DNA of 64,000 nucleotides from Arthrobacter pascens (GTDB taxonomy: Bacteria > Actinomycetota > Actinomycetes > Actinomycetales > Micrococcaceae): positions 124,001 to 188,000 of the forward strand of contig NZ_JAUSWY010000001.1 of assembly GCF_030815585.1 (NCBI RefSeq), written 5' to 3'. Shown here one piece after another: positions 34,172-42,765 of the stretch. Position 1 is the stretch's first letter. Each line of letters starts with the position of its first letter. A program made the translations under genes and the position numbers. Below the pieces are notes generated by a model. The model had not been told where the DNA came from. It did not search any database and saw only the letters and a program-made list of their open reading frames with translations.

Positions 34172-34537
34172 TCAGCCAAGGGGCGAGACGCGGATGAGGT
34201 TTCCGTCGGGGTCAGCGACAACGAAAGTGCGGCCGAACACGTCGTCATGGAGCTCCTCTACCACGGTGACCCCCTTTGCGGACCACTCGGCGTAGCGGTC
34301 ATCCACGCCAGATTGGGCACCCGGAAGCATGAGGCCCACCTCGCAGGTGCGCGGCAGATCAGGCGTCACCTGTTCGGCACGCCCGCTCCAGAGCGCGAAG
34401 AGGATTCCTGGCGCGATCTCGAACGGAACATAGCGGGGAGTGATGGTCTGCGGCTGCATATCGAACAGGTCGCTGTAAAAGGCCACGGACCGCTCGACGT
34501 CGGTCACGTAGATCAGGAACAGGTTAGGTGAAGTCAT
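34172..34537 (-). CDS. VOC (glyoxalase/bleomycin-resistance) family protein
   Basis: 121 residues, one VOC domain (NLFLIYVTDVERSVAFYSDLF to VVADPDGNLIRVSPLG). Start ATG 34537 with AGGGGAA upstream, not ATG 34576. It is divergent from a WYL-type regulator that shares its operator region, so it is probably the target of that regulator. The catalytic substrate is unknown. Confidence 0.88.
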   Translation of the reverse strand: MTSPNLFLIYVTDVERSVAFYSDLFDMQPQTITPRYVPFEIAPGILFALWSGRAEQVTPDLPRTCEVGLMLPGAQSGVDDRYAEWSAKGVTVVEELHDDVFGRTFVVADPDGNLIRVSPLG

Positions 34538-34585
34538 GGTGGCAATTTCCCCTTCGGCTGGTATTGGTGACACCACGATGACAGC

Positions 34586-34612
34586 AATACCTGACGTAAC
34601 TTGTCAGGTATT
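34586..34612. promoter_or_regulatory. Operator between the VOC gene and the WYL regulator
   Basis: A perfect palindrome with 10-bp arms AATACCTGAC (34586-34595) and GTCAGGTATT (34603-34612), spacer 7 bp, in the middle of the divergent promoter region. It ends 16 bp before the regulator start. It is the obvious binding site for the regulator dimer. Confidence 0.7.
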
Positions 34613-34628
34613 GGGACACACTTGAAAA

Positions 34629-35585
34629 GTGAAACCGCACAGACTGTTCTCGATGATGCTGCTTCTGCAGTCCCGCCCCCAGGTCTCGACGGCCGAACTG
34701 GCGCATGAGTTGGGGGTGTCCGTCCGTACAGTCCTGCGCGACGTAGCCTGGCTTGAGGATGCAGGAGCTCCGATTTACGTCCGTCGAGGACGGTACGGGG
34801 GGATCTCGATCCTGCCAGGAGCCCAGCTGGATACGTCACGGCTGTCGCCTGAAGAGGTGGATCGCCTCAGAATGGGTGGCCTCGACCAAACCCAGCTCAC
34901 AGAACTCGGTCTTGTCGGGACCGACCTCACAGCCCAGCGGAAACTACGTGCCCGGGCCAAGCCGCCCGGTGATGACCTGATCGCCGTCTCCAAAATCGTG
35001 GTTGTCGACAACCGGGCCTGGTTCAGCGCCGATCCCTCCGGTGTCTCCCCGGGTGAGCTCATCGGCGACCTGCGGCGCGGGCGCCGGCTGCGCATCAGGT
35101 ATCGACGGAGTGCCGAGCCGGACGCCACCTGGCGGACAGTGGATCCCTATGGGCTGCTGTCCAGAGCCGGCCGATGGTATTTGGTCGCCGATTCGGCCGG
35201 AAAGCCCGGACTGTTCCCCCTTGAGCGGCTTGAGGCTTGGGAGGCCGGAGCTGGGGCCAGACGCCTGCGCAGGGGCGAGACCCTCGAATCCGTTGCTCAG
35301 GAACTGAGTGTGAAATTGGAACGCGAAGCAGTATTCGAGGTCCGTGCGCGGCTCCGTGCAGACCGTCTTGACCTTGCCAGGCGCATTCTCGGCCGCCGCC
35401 TGACGGAGGTCAGCTCCCTGGATCCGGAGTATGTCCAGATCACTGTTGCCTATGACCAGCTCCAGGGCATCCGGCAACTACTGCAGTTCGGCGAACACCT
35501 GACCCTGACCCATCCTCCGGAAGCCACCAGGGCAATGCGGGAGATCGTGGACGCCATGGCGTCGATTTACTCGCCGCGCTCTTGA
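34629..35585 (+). CDS. WYL-domain transcriptional regulator (DeoR-like HTH)
   Basis: 318 residues. N-terminal helix-turn-helix (LFSMMLLLQSRPQVSTAELAHELGVSVRTVLRDV) followed by a WYL domain (about 135-215: RRLRIRYRRSAEPDATWRTVDPYGLLSRAGRWYLVA) and a C-terminal WCX extension. WYL domains sense small ligands or nucleic acids. The start is GTG 34629. Divergent from the VOC gene with a perfect palindrome between them, so it probably controls itself and that gene. Confidence 0.92.
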   Translation: MKPHRLFSMMLLLQSRPQVSTAELAHELGVSVRTVLRDVAWLEDAGAPIYVRRGRYGGISILPGAQLDTSRLSPEEVDRLRMGGLDQTQLTELGLVGTDLTAQRKLRARAKPPGDDLIAVSKIVVVDNRAWFSADPSGVSPGELIGDLRRGRRLRIRYRRSAEPDATWRTVDPYGLLSRAGRWYLVADSAGKPGLFPLERLEAWEAGAGARRLRRGETLESVAQELSVKLEREAVFEVRARLRADRLDLARRILGRRLTEVSSLDPEYVQITVAYDQLQGIRQLLQFGEHLTLTHPPEATRAMREIVDAMASIYSPRS

Positions 35586-35675
35586 GCGGGCAGGCGTCAC
35601 ATCGGCGCCTGAGCCGGTTCCCTGCTAGTCTCAGCTCGCGGGGGAGATCGTGAAGACTGCCTGAAGGAGCCGGGA

Positions 35676-36275
35676 ATGTTCGTCAAAGTCTGTGGTCTGA
35701 GTACGCCCGAATCCGTCCGTGAGGCTGTAGACGCCGGGGCGGACGCCGTCGGCTTTGTGCTGACAGCCAGCCCGCGGGTGGTCTCCCCCTCGCAGGTTAA
35801 GGTGCTTCTGGCCGGTGTGCCGGCGGGGGTGGCCGCCGTCGGCGTTTTCCGGCATGAACCTGTCGCCGATGCCATTGCCATCGCCCGTTCCGCCGGACTT
35901 GAGTGGGTTCAACTCCACGGGGACCTCACCCCGGAAGACGTCACAACAGTGCACGACGCCGGCATGAAGCTGATCAGGGCGGTCACCATGGCAGCCACTG
36001 CGGACGCGTTCGCCGACTGGGGCGAGGAACTCCTGTTGATCGACGCCGCCGTGCCCGGGTCCGGAGAGGCCTGGGACTACGCCTCCATGGTGGACGTGAC
36101 GGCGCTCCAGGACCGCGAGTGGCTGCTGGCCGGCGGACTGGATCCGGACACCGTGGCGCACGCCACCGCAGCCTCAGGCGCGTGGGGCGTGGACGTCTCC
36201 TCCGGGGTGGAAGTCTCCCGCGGGGTCAAGGACCTGGAGAAGATCCGCGCTTTCGTGAAGGCAGCGAAGGGCTAA
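35676..36275 (+). CDS. trpF: Phosphoribosylanthranilate isomerase
   Basis: 199 residues, TIM barrel. It converts N-(5'-phosphoribosyl)anthranilate to CdRP in tryptophan synthesis. Signatures: KVCGLSTPE with the catalytic Cys, WVQLHGDLTPE, LLIDAAVPGSG with the catalytic Asp, LAGGLDPDTVAHA and GVDVSSGVEVSRGVKD (phosphate loop). Start ATG 35676 after GAAGGAG. No other trp gene is nearby. Many actinobacteria use bifunctional PriA in place of TrpF, so a separate trpF is notable. Confidence 0.9.
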   Translation: MFVKVCGLSTPESVREAVDAGADAVGFVLTASPRVVSPSQVKVLLAGVPAGVAAVGVFRHEPVADAIAIARSAGLEWVQLHGDLTPEDVTTVHDAGMKLIRAVTMAATADAFADWGEELLLIDAAVPGSGEAWDYASMVDVTALQDREWLLAGGLDPDTVAHATAASGAWGVDVSSGVEVSRGVKDLEKIRAFVKAAKG

Positions 36276-36367
36276 ACACGCTGCTGACACGTTCGGCTGA
36301 CTCACTCAGGGACCAATCAGGGCAGACCCATAGGTTTTTGTCAGACCCCGCAAGGCACAATGGACAG

Positions 36368-36769
36368 ATGAAGACTCTGCTCAACATCATCTGGCTGGTT
36401 TTCGGCGGACTGTGGCTTGCCCTGGGCTATTTCCTGGCCGGCATCATCTGCTGCTTGCTCATCATCACCATTCCGTGGGGCATCGCGTCGTTCCGTATTG
36501 CCGCGTACACGCTCTGGCCGTTCGGGCGCATGGTCGTCGATAAGCCCGGCGGAACGGGCATCTTCTCGCTGCTGGGGAATGTGATCTGGCTGCTGGTTGC
36601 CGGAATCTGGATTGCGATCGGCCACGTGGTCACGGCCGTTGCCATGGCCATCACCATCATCGGCATCCCGCTGGCCATCGCCAACCTGAAGCTCATCCCG
36701 GTATCACTGATGCCGCTCGGCAAACAGATCGTTCCCACCAGCACGCCGTTCGTCAGGAGCTACCACTAG
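36368..36769 (+). CDS. YccF-family inner membrane protein
   Basis: 133 residues. Two similar halves each carry a two-helix unit (LLNIIWLVFGGLWLALGYFL, and later LLGNVIWLLVAGIWIAIGHV) with conserved IPWG/IPLA loops, the YccF duplication pattern. Function unknown; about four membrane segments. Start ATG 36368. Confidence 0.9.
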   Translation: MKTLLNIIWLVFGGLWLALGYFLAGIICCLLIITIPWGIASFRIAAYTLWPFGRMVVDKPGGTGIFSLLGNVIWLLVAGIWIAIGHVVTAVAMAITIIGIPLAIANLKLIPVSLMPLGKQIVPTSTPFVRSYH

Positions 36770-36802
36770 CCAGGGGCGTCCCTGGGACCCAGTCCACTGG
36801 AC

Positions 36803-37243
36803 CTAGTCCTGCGGCTGTTTTTCCGGAGGCTGCCCGCCGACACCCTCCACCAGCCCCTGGGCTTCCAGCTCCTCGGTCCGCAGGGCACGGAGCACACAGA
36901 ACTCGTTGCCGTCGGGGTCGGCCATCACCACCCACGTCACGTCGTCGCCCTGGCCGACTGAGACGCGGGCGGCGCCCAAGGCTTCGAGCCGCTGCACTTC
37001 CACGGCCTGGTCTTCAGGGCGCAGGTCCAGGTGCAGCCTGTTCTTGAGCTCCTTGCGCTCGGGGACTTTCACGAACAGCAAGTCCGGCGAGACGCCGTCT
37101 TCGGGGCTGCCCGCCGGCGGCTCAAGGACGATTTCGTCTTCAGCCTCGTACGTCCGGCGCCATCCCAGGGCCTTTTCCCAGAAGTCGGCGGGTACTTTGG
37201 GGTCGGTGGAGTCGACGCTCACGGCTTGGATGCGCAAGTTCAT
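36803..37243 (-). CDS. VOC (glyoxalase-like) family protein
   Basis: 146 residues, one glyoxalase-like domain (MNLRIQAVSVDSTDP, DFWEKALGWRRTYE, LHLDLRPEDQ, VVMADPDGNEFCVLRA). The His and Glu/Asp metal-ligand positions are partly kept, but the activity is unknown. Start ATG 37243, after GGAAGA. It lies downstream of the HD-domain gene on the same strand but not overlapping. Confidence 0.87.
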   Translation of the reverse strand: MNLRIQAVSVDSTDPKVPADFWEKALGWRRTYEAEDEIVLEPPAGSPEDGVSPDLLFVKVPERKELKNRLHLDLRPEDQAVEVQRLEALGAARVSVGQGDDVTWVVMADPDGNEFCVLRALRTEELEAQGLVEGVGGQPPEKQPQD

Positions 37244-37301
37244 CCGAGCAGTCTTCCACTGCCCGCACCGGTCGTAAAGGCCTGCGGGCTGGCGGTGCCT
37301 T

Positions 37302-38171
37302 TCAGGCAAGTTCGCCCTGGAGGTTCCGGCGGGCTGCGTCCAGCCACAGCTCCCGCGCGCGCCCGCTGTGGAACAGCGGGTCCAGTTCCAGCAGGTGGCG
37401 CACGACGGCGGCGCGTCCGGCCGCGAAGTCGGCGTCGCCGATGTGCGCATAGTCTTCCCGGACGGCGGCCACATACCGGGCATAGCTCTCCGGTTCGCCG
37501 CCGAGGATGGACAGGTCCGCATCGCAGAGGAGGGCGCCGTCGTCGTCCCCTGGCTCCGGACGGTGGTCCGACGTCAGGCGGACCAGGCGGGCCACCTCTT
37601 CGATTTCAGCGTCGGGCAGGCCCGCGTCGGACAGGCGGTCCTCCGCGAGCCGGGCGGATTCCTCTTCATCCTGGCCTGCGACGCCGCGGTAGACGGCATC
37701 GTGGAACCAGGCCGCGAGCCGCACCGTGTGCGGTGGTTCGCCAGGGTCGCTGAGCAGGTCCAGGGCCTCCAGTACGGCCAACAGGTGGGTGCGTCCGTGG
37801 TACTTGCGGTGCTCCTCGCTCCAGCGGTCCAGCAGATCCAGGAAGAGCGCATCATGGCCTGGCATGATGGTGTTCCAGCGGTGCAGGAGCGGCACCTTCA
37901 ATGACTTGTTCCGCTCACGTGCCGGGATCCGCAGCCCGCTGGCCATGAGCTTGCGCACCAGGATTCTGGCCTCCACGGGGATGGCGCCCGCGGCCACAAG
38001 GTCGTCGAACCGGCGCTCCGGAATGTCGTAGTGGTCACAGTCGAAGGCCCGCTCCGGGATCCCGGCCTCGGCGGCGAAGGCATGGAGTTCCTCTAGCGAG
38101 CTGTCCGAGACCAGATGCGAGAAGTGCGTTCCGTGCGCAGGCCAGAGCGGCGGATCAAGGTAGAGGGCCAT
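37302..38171 (-). CDS. DUF4031 plus HD-domain fusion protein
   Basis: 289 residues. The N-terminal about 80 residues (MALYLDPPLWPAHGTHFSHLVSD ... HYDIPERRFDDLVAAGA) are DUF4031. The rest is an HD-like metal-dependent phosphohydrolase domain with RTHLLAVLEAL, LAAWFHDAVYRG (HD pair) and DADLSILG. The fusion suggests a nucleotide or signalling phosphohydrolase; substrate unknown. Start ATG 38171. Confidence 0.88.
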   Translation of the reverse strand: MALYLDPPLWPAHGTHFSHLVSDSSLEELHAFAAEAGIPERAFDCDHYDIPERRFDDLVAAGAIPVEARILVRKLMASGLRIPARERNKSLKVPLLHRWNTIMPGHDALFLDLLDRWSEEHRKYHGRTHLLAVLEALDLLSDPGEPPHTVRLAAWFHDAVYRGVAGQDEEESARLAEDRLSDAGLPDAEIEEVARLVRLTSDHRPEPGDDDGALLCDADLSILGGEPESYARYVAAVREDYAHIGDADFAAGRAAVVRHLLELDPLFHSGRARELWLDAARRNLQGELA

Positions 38172-38220
38172 GCAGGCAGTCTAGTGCGGGCGGCTGCGAG
38201 CCGTCCCCGGGCGAAAGAAG

Positions 38221-38255
38221 CGGCGGCCGGCCTCCCCCAAGGTGACCGGCCGCCG
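38221..38255 (-). terminator. Hairpin terminator after the secreted-protein gene
   Basis: Perfect 10-bp arms CGGCGGCCGG (38221-38230) and CCGGCCGCCG (38246-38255) with a 15-base loop, 30 bp past the stop of the gene at 38285. On the minus strand it is followed by CTTCTTTC, a modest U-rich tail. Confidence 0.6.
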
Positions 38256-38284
38256 GGTTTGTGGAACAGCCGGGTTGTGCGGCC

Positions 38285-39160
38285 CTAGCCGGCAGCCAGC
38301 TCGGCTGCCCGGGACGCTGCCTGCTTCCGGATCTCGGTCACCTTGGTGATTTCCGGCTCCAGCTGCTGCATACGGGTGGTCAGGTACTTGTCCAGCAGGG
38401 CGTCCAGCTGGCCGTGGAAGCCGACCTGCTCCCGGCACGTTGCATCTGTTACGGCGATCTTGAACTCGTTCAATCCGCCAGCCTCCACACCTGCACCCAC
38501 GGCGTCCGCCGGGCTGCGGAAGTTGGCGTACGGCGAAGAAGACATGCAGTCCTTCCAGGAGTCGATGGCTTTCTGGAACCCGGAATCGGACATCGCCGCG
38601 CCCGCCGCGGAGTTGAGAGAATTCATGGCTACGCCGGTGGCAAGGATGTAGTTCTCCATGCTGCCGTAGATCGTCTTGGCAGCTTCCCCGCGGCATCCCT
38701 GGCCCGATGTGCCCATGCCGGTGCCGTTGTGCAGCACCATGTCGTCCTCCGGCCGCGCTCCAGATAGGGCGGCCACAAAGGCGGGATCGGCGAAGAGCGC
38801 AGCTTCAGTGGACCCCTCCGCCGGTTCGCCCGGCCCGGACGGCTGAAGGGAGGCGTACCCGCTCGCCTTCGCGGTGGCCACGTCCAGGCGCTTGAAGCCG
38901 ATGTTGTCGTTGAAATCGACTGTGTGGAAGTCCGGGGCAGGGAGGTAGTCGTAGCCCGCCGCCGCCATGCACTTCCTGATGGCCGTATGCCTGCCCGCTT
39001 CTGCGGCTGCGTCCGGGCTGGCATACGCCTCGGCCTGCGCCGTAATTCCGCTGATGGGCGTTCCTGATGCCGTGATGGTGCCGCCCGGTACGGTTGAGGC
39101 CGCGAGGGCCGCCGTTGCCCCGACTGCAAGCATGGCGAGTCCGATGAGTCTCTTTTTCAT
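38285..39160 (-). CDS. Secreted protein of unknown function
   Basis: 291 residues. A Sec signal peptide (MKKRLIGLAMLAVGATAALAAS) is followed by a soluble region with Cys residues in pairs (RKCMAAAG, GQGCRGEA, KDCMSSSP, ATCREQVG) that could form disulfides outside the cell. It resembles no family I can name. Start ATG 39160 with GGGGGAC upstream. It lies just downstream of a two-component system on the same strand and may be under its control. Confidence 0.8.
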   Translation of the reverse strand: MKKRLIGLAMLAVGATAALAASTVPGGTITASGTPISGITAQAEAYASPDAAAEAGRHTAIRKCMAAAGYDYLPAPDFHTVDFNDNIGFKRLDVATAKASGYASLQPSGPGEPAEGSTEAALFADPAFVAALSGARPEDDMVLHNGTGMGTSGQGCRGEAAKTIYGSMENYILATGVAMNSLNSAAGAAMSDSGFQKAIDSWKDCMSSSPYANFRSPADAVGAGVEAGGLNEFKIAVTDATCREQVGFHGQLDALLDKYLTTRMQQLEPEITKVTEIRKQAASRAAELAAG

Positions 39161-39238
39161 GATGTCCCCCAATAGTTGGTGATGTGATGGTGTGGTGAGC
39201 CTTATCCAGGGCCGGGCGCGGCCTTGGCGATAGTGGCT

Positions 39239-39955
39239 TCAGTTGCCGAGCAGCCCGTTTTCGTAGGCGTAGGCCACCAGTTGGATCCGGTTGCGGAGCT
39301 TGAGTTTGGCCAGGATGCTGCCCACATGCGATTTCACCGTGGCCTCGCTCAGCACCAGGCCCGCGGCGATTTCGGCGTTGCCCTGCCCGGCGGCCGCAAG
39401 CAGGAATACGTCCTTTTCCCGCCCGGAGAGCGCATCCAGGGCTGCCGTAATGCCGGCCGCAGGAGTGGTGTAGTCGCGGAGCAGCTGGTTGGTGGCATGC
39501 GGGGCCATCACGGCATGCCCGGAATGGACCGTCCTGATGGCCGCCAGCAGGAATTCCGGCGTTGCATCCTTGGTCAGGAATCCTGCCGCACCGGCCTGGA
39601 TGGCCCGGACCACCGCCTCGTCGTGCTGGATGGTGGTGAGAACAATGACCTTCGGCGGCGCACCGGGGCCGGAGGATATGGTATCGGTGGCCGTGATCCC
39701 GTCCATCACCGGCATCCTGATGTCCATCAGCATGATGTCAGGCCCGACGGCGGCCGCCAGTTCCACGGCGGCGGCACCATTGTGCGCCTCACCTACAAAG
39801 TCCAGGTCGGGCTGGCTGCGCAGGATCATCTTGAGGCCGGCACTGAACAGGGGTTGGTCGTCCACCAGCGCAATCCGGATGGCTGGGGCTGAGGTGTCTG
39901 GTTGGTCGGTGTCTGGTTGGTCGGTGTCTGGTTGGTCGGTGAAAGGGGTGTTCAT
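39239..39955 (-). CDS. Two-component response regulator, NarL/LuxR type
   Basis: 238 residues. Receiver domain (IRIALVDDQPLFSAG with the acidic pair, phosphoacceptor Asp in IMLMDIRMPVMDG) followed by a LuxR-type helix-turn-helix (LSGREKDVFLLAAAGQGNAEIAAGLVLSEATVKSHVGS). An unusual N-terminal tail TDQPDTDQPDTDQPDT is encoded by a 15-bp repeat. Overlaps the sensor kinase by 4 bp, so the two are coupled. Confidence 0.94.
   Translation of the reverse strand: MNTPFTDQPDTDQPDTDQPDTSAPAIRIALVDDQPLFSAGLKMILRSQPDLDFVGEAHNGAAAVELAAAVGPDIMLMDIRMPVMDGITATDTISSGPGAPPKVIVLTTIQHDEAVVRAIQAGAAGFLTKDATPEFLLAAIRTVHSGHAVMAPHATNQLLRDYTTPAAGITAALDALSGREKDVFLLAAAGQGNAEIAAGLVLSEATVKSHVGSILAKLKLRNRIQLVAYAYENGLLGN
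39894..39938. repeat. 15-bp tandem repeat x3 at the start of the response-regulator gene
   Basis: GTGTCTGGTTGGTCG repeated exactly at 39894, 39909 and 39924 encodes DQPDT units on the minus strand. The in-frame repeat can vary in copy number without breaking the gene. Confidence 0.9.
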
Positions 39956-41151
39956 GGCAGGAGTGCCTCCACATCGAATCGGTTCCCGGTGGTGCGGGCA
40001 CTGAGCGAGCCGCCCACCGCCGTCGCGCGTTCCTTCATTCCGGGGATGCCCCTGCCGGTGCCGGCGCTGGAAGCAGCGTCCGCGGCTGCGCCATCATCGG
40101 ACAGCTCTGAACTGACGCGGATAGTGAGCCCATCTGGGCCGGGCACCACCGAGACGGCGGCACCGCTGGACCTGTTCCCGTGCCGGAAGGCGTTGGTCAG
40201 GCTTTCCTGGACCAGGCGGTAGGCCGTGAGTTCCTGCAGCGGCGTTACTCCAGGCGGCATGGCCGGAGCATCCAGCGTGACGGTCATGCCGCTTGCCGTG
40301 AATTGGCTGGCCAAGGAGTCCAGTTGCTCAAGGGAAGGCGCCGGGGCCGTTTCCGTGGGGGAGACGTTTTCCAGCATGTGGCGGGTTTCGAGCAAAGCGG
40401 TCCGTGCAGCGGAAGCGATGATCAGGGCAGCCCCCTCCACGGCCTCGGGCTCGCTGCGGTGGATGTAGCGGATTCCTTCGGCCTGGGCTGTGATGACGGT
40501 GAGCGAGTGCGCCAGGACATCGTGGAGTTCGCGGGCGATCCGGTTGCGTTCCTGCTCCACGGCGAGGTCAGTTGCGGCCTGCTGCAGGTCCGACTCCGCT
40601 TTGAGCTGTGCCCGCCGGCTGCTGGAAACGTTGTTGACCGCGAGCGCCGCTGCCCAGGCTGCGAGGTTGAACGCCGCGAAAGCCCCGAAGACCAGGAAGA
40701 CGTAGGTGCCGGTGCGGAGGGCGCCCCGGCCGTACAGCTGGGTGCCAAAAACGAAGTTGACCCAGGTGGCGTCGCCGAACCAGTTGACCGTGATGAGCCC
40801 GGCCGAAGCCACGGCAAACACCGGCAGCAACCAACGGTGCCGGCCCCGGTAACCCAGGCTGGCGAACAGGATGGCCAGCGGAACTGCCACGTAGCTGAGG
40901 ACCCCGGACACCATGACCACGGGAAGGACTTTAAGGCTCTGAAGCAGCAGGACTTCGGCCGCAAATGCCAGTGCCCCCACTGGGATCAGACGGGCTACGG
41001 CCACGGAGGACAGCAGCGCAAACAGTAGGGCACTGTCCCGGTTGAAACCGCGTTGCTCAAGCACCAGGAGGGCCAGCAGCACTGCCAGCGAAGTGGCAGG
41101 CGCTGCGGCCTCGCGGGCTGGCCTGCGGAAACGGTTCAGGAGGGGGAACAT
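39952..41151 (-). CDS. Two-component sensor histidine kinase (NarL/DesK family)
   Basis: 399 residues. About six N-terminal membrane helices (residues about 20-170), a coiled linker, the HisKA_3 H-box (RNRIARELHDVLAHSLTVI) with the phospho-acceptor His, and an HATPase domain (LVQESLTNAFRHG; the G1 position is weak) ending near IPGMKERATAVGGSL. Partner of the overlapping response regulator. The signal is not evident from the membrane part. Confidence 0.92.
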   Translation of the reverse strand: MFPLLNRFRRPAREAAAPATSLAVLLALLVLEQRGFNRDSALLFALLSSVAVARLIPVGALAFAAEVLLLQSLKVLPVVMVSGVLSYVAVPLAILFASLGYRGRHRWLLPVFAVASAGLITVNWFGDATWVNFVFGTQLYGRGALRTGTYVFLVFGAFAAFNLAAWAAALAVNNVSSSRRAQLKAESDLQQAATDLAVEQERNRIARELHDVLAHSLTVITAQAEGIRYIHRSEPEAVEGAALIIASAARTALLETRHMLENVSPTETAPAPSLEQLDSLASQFTASGMTVTLDAPAMPPGVTPLQELTAYRLVQESLTNAFRHGNRSSGAAVSVVPGPDGLTIRVSSELSDDGAAADAASSAGTGRGIPGMKERATAVGGSLSARTTGNRFDVEALLP

Positions 41152-41251
41152 GCTTCCACCCTAAGCGGGCCGTTTGCCCCCAGCAGCGCGCATCCCGGCA
41201 GTTCAACACCAAGGATGACGAAGTTCAACCGGAGTGATGAGTGCCCGGCGG

Positions 41252-42589
41252 TCAGGAGCCTGCCGGCAGGATGTTCTGGTTGCCGCGGAAGATGTTCTGC
41301 GGATCGAAGTCGCGCTTGACCCTGGCCAGCCGAGCGTAGTTCCCATTGCCAAAGGCGGCCCGGATGCGGTCCTGCCCCTCGTTGCCGATGAAGTTCAGCC
41401 ACACCCCGCCGTTGGCGTAAGGGGCGATCTTGGCTCGGAAGTCCTTCACCCAGGCCTTGGCCCGTTCACCTTCTTCGGCGGTGGGGGAGATGCCGTAGGG
41501 GTGGCTCACCCAGGCAGCGTTTCGGTTGATCAGCGGAGTGGCCGCACCCAGGTTCCCTCCTACGGCGCCACCCCAGCGCGCGATGAGCTGCTGGGAGGTG
41601 GCATCGGGAAGGTTGCGGGCCGATTCCACAAAGAGGTCGAGTGCTTCATCAGGCAAGTCGTCGTGGTAGTCGGCGCTCCAGTAGTTGTAGTGGTCCGGCG
41701 GGTCATCGAGGGAGCACTGGAAATCGGCATAGTTGGTGTCTCCCACCAGATCCACGGCAGGCCCGAGCTCACGGAATGGCCTGGCGTGTTCGGAGCCTTC
41801 CTCAGGATCGCCCGCGTAGAGGTACGCCATGGCAACGGCCATCCTGCCCACCATCCGCTCCGGGATAAGGGGCTCCGGCCACGCGGTCAGGTACAGGAGG
41901 GCCAGGCCCACACCGTCGGGTGCGGCAAGGGCAAGATCCCTGAACGCGGGAGTAATATCCGCGGCCGCTTCACCGGGCCACAGCATGAGCCCGGCATGGA
42001 CCACTGGACCAAGCCGGTGTGCCTGAAAAGTTAGCGACGTGGCAACGCCGAAGTTTCCGCCGCCGCCATGAAGCGCCCAGAAGAGTTCGCGGTTTTCCGT
42101 GGCACTTGCGGTGACGCGGTCGCCGTCGGCCGTCACCAGGTTCACCGAAACCAGACTGTCGCACGCGAACCCGTAGGAACGCTCCAGCCAGCCGGACCCG
42201 CCGCCCAGCGTGAAACCTGCCACTCCCGTGGTGGAGGCCCGGCCACCCGTCACAGCCAGGGCATGCTCCTGCGTTGCACGGTCGAATTCGCCCCAGGTCA
42301 GGCCGGCGCCGGCGGTGACGACACCCGATTCCGGGTCCACCTGAATGGACTTCATCGGGCGGACGTCGATCACCAGGCCGCCGTCATTCATGGACATTCC
42401 GGCCACAGAATGCCCGCCGGCCCGGACGGCTATCGCGAGCGAGTTGTCCCTTCCGTATCTGAGGGCCTCGGCCACCTCGGCGTCGTTGGAACACTGGGCG
42501 ATGACGGCCGGACGCCGGTCAATCATGGCGTTGAAGACCTTGCGGGCCGGGTCATAGTCGGGGCTGTCAGGGTTGATCCACTTCATCAC
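41252..42589 (-). CDS. FAD-binding oxidoreductase (PCMH/BBE type)
   Basis: 445 residues. PCMH FAD domain with the covalent-flavin His region (VRAGGHSVAGMSMNDGG), FTLGGGSGWLERSYG, and a C-terminal BBE segment (NYARLARVKRDFDPQNIFRGNQNI). It resembles 6-hydroxy-D-nicotine oxidase and berberine-bridge-type oxidases; substrate unknown. Both ATG 42589 and 42586 are possible. Divergent from the TOBE/mod operon. Confidence 0.92.
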   Translation of the reverse strand: MMKWINPDSPDYDPARKVFNAMIDRRPAVIAQCSNDAEVAEALRYGRDNSLAIAVRAGGHSVAGMSMNDGGLVIDVRPMKSIQVDPESGVVTAGAGLTWGEFDRATQEHALAVTGGRASTTGVAGFTLGGGSGWLERSYGFACDSLVSVNLVTADGDRVTASATENRELFWALHGGGGNFGVATSLTFQAHRLGPVVHAGLMLWPGEAAADITPAFRDLALAAPDGVGLALLYLTAWPEPLIPERMVGRMAVAMAYLYAGDPEEGSEHARPFRELGPAVDLVGDTNYADFQCSLDDPPDHYNYWSADYHDDLPDEALDLFVESARNLPDATSQQLIARWGGAVGGNLGAATPLINRNAAWVSHPYGISPTAEEGERAKAWVKDFRAKIAPYANGGVWLNFIGNEGQDRIRAAFGNGNYARLARVKRDFDPQNIFRGNQNILPAGS

Positions 42590-42753
42590 AACGCTCCTCA
42601 GCGAGTGCGGCCCCTCCCCAAGGAAAGCCTAGGACCCAGGCTGCTGCGGCACCATAGATAATCCTTGCGGGGCAAATTCGGATTCGCGGCGCTGAGGGAC
42701 TTCTTCTGTTCGGATCGCGGAAGAAATCACAGCTACGGGACGCAAATGCGGAC

Positions 42754-42765
42754 TAGAATGACGAA
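42754..42765 (+). promoter_or_regulatory. -10 element of a probable leaderless TOBE/mod transcript
   Basis: TAGAAT (42754-42759) is followed by six bases and then ATG 42766. This puts the expected transcription start on the start codon. No clear -35 element or ribosome site is visible, which fits leaderless translation. Confidence 0.55.

Noticed and set aside
39894..39938. A CRISPR-like repeat array
   Set aside because: Three contiguous 15-bp units without spacers, coding for DQPDT; simple tandem repeat.
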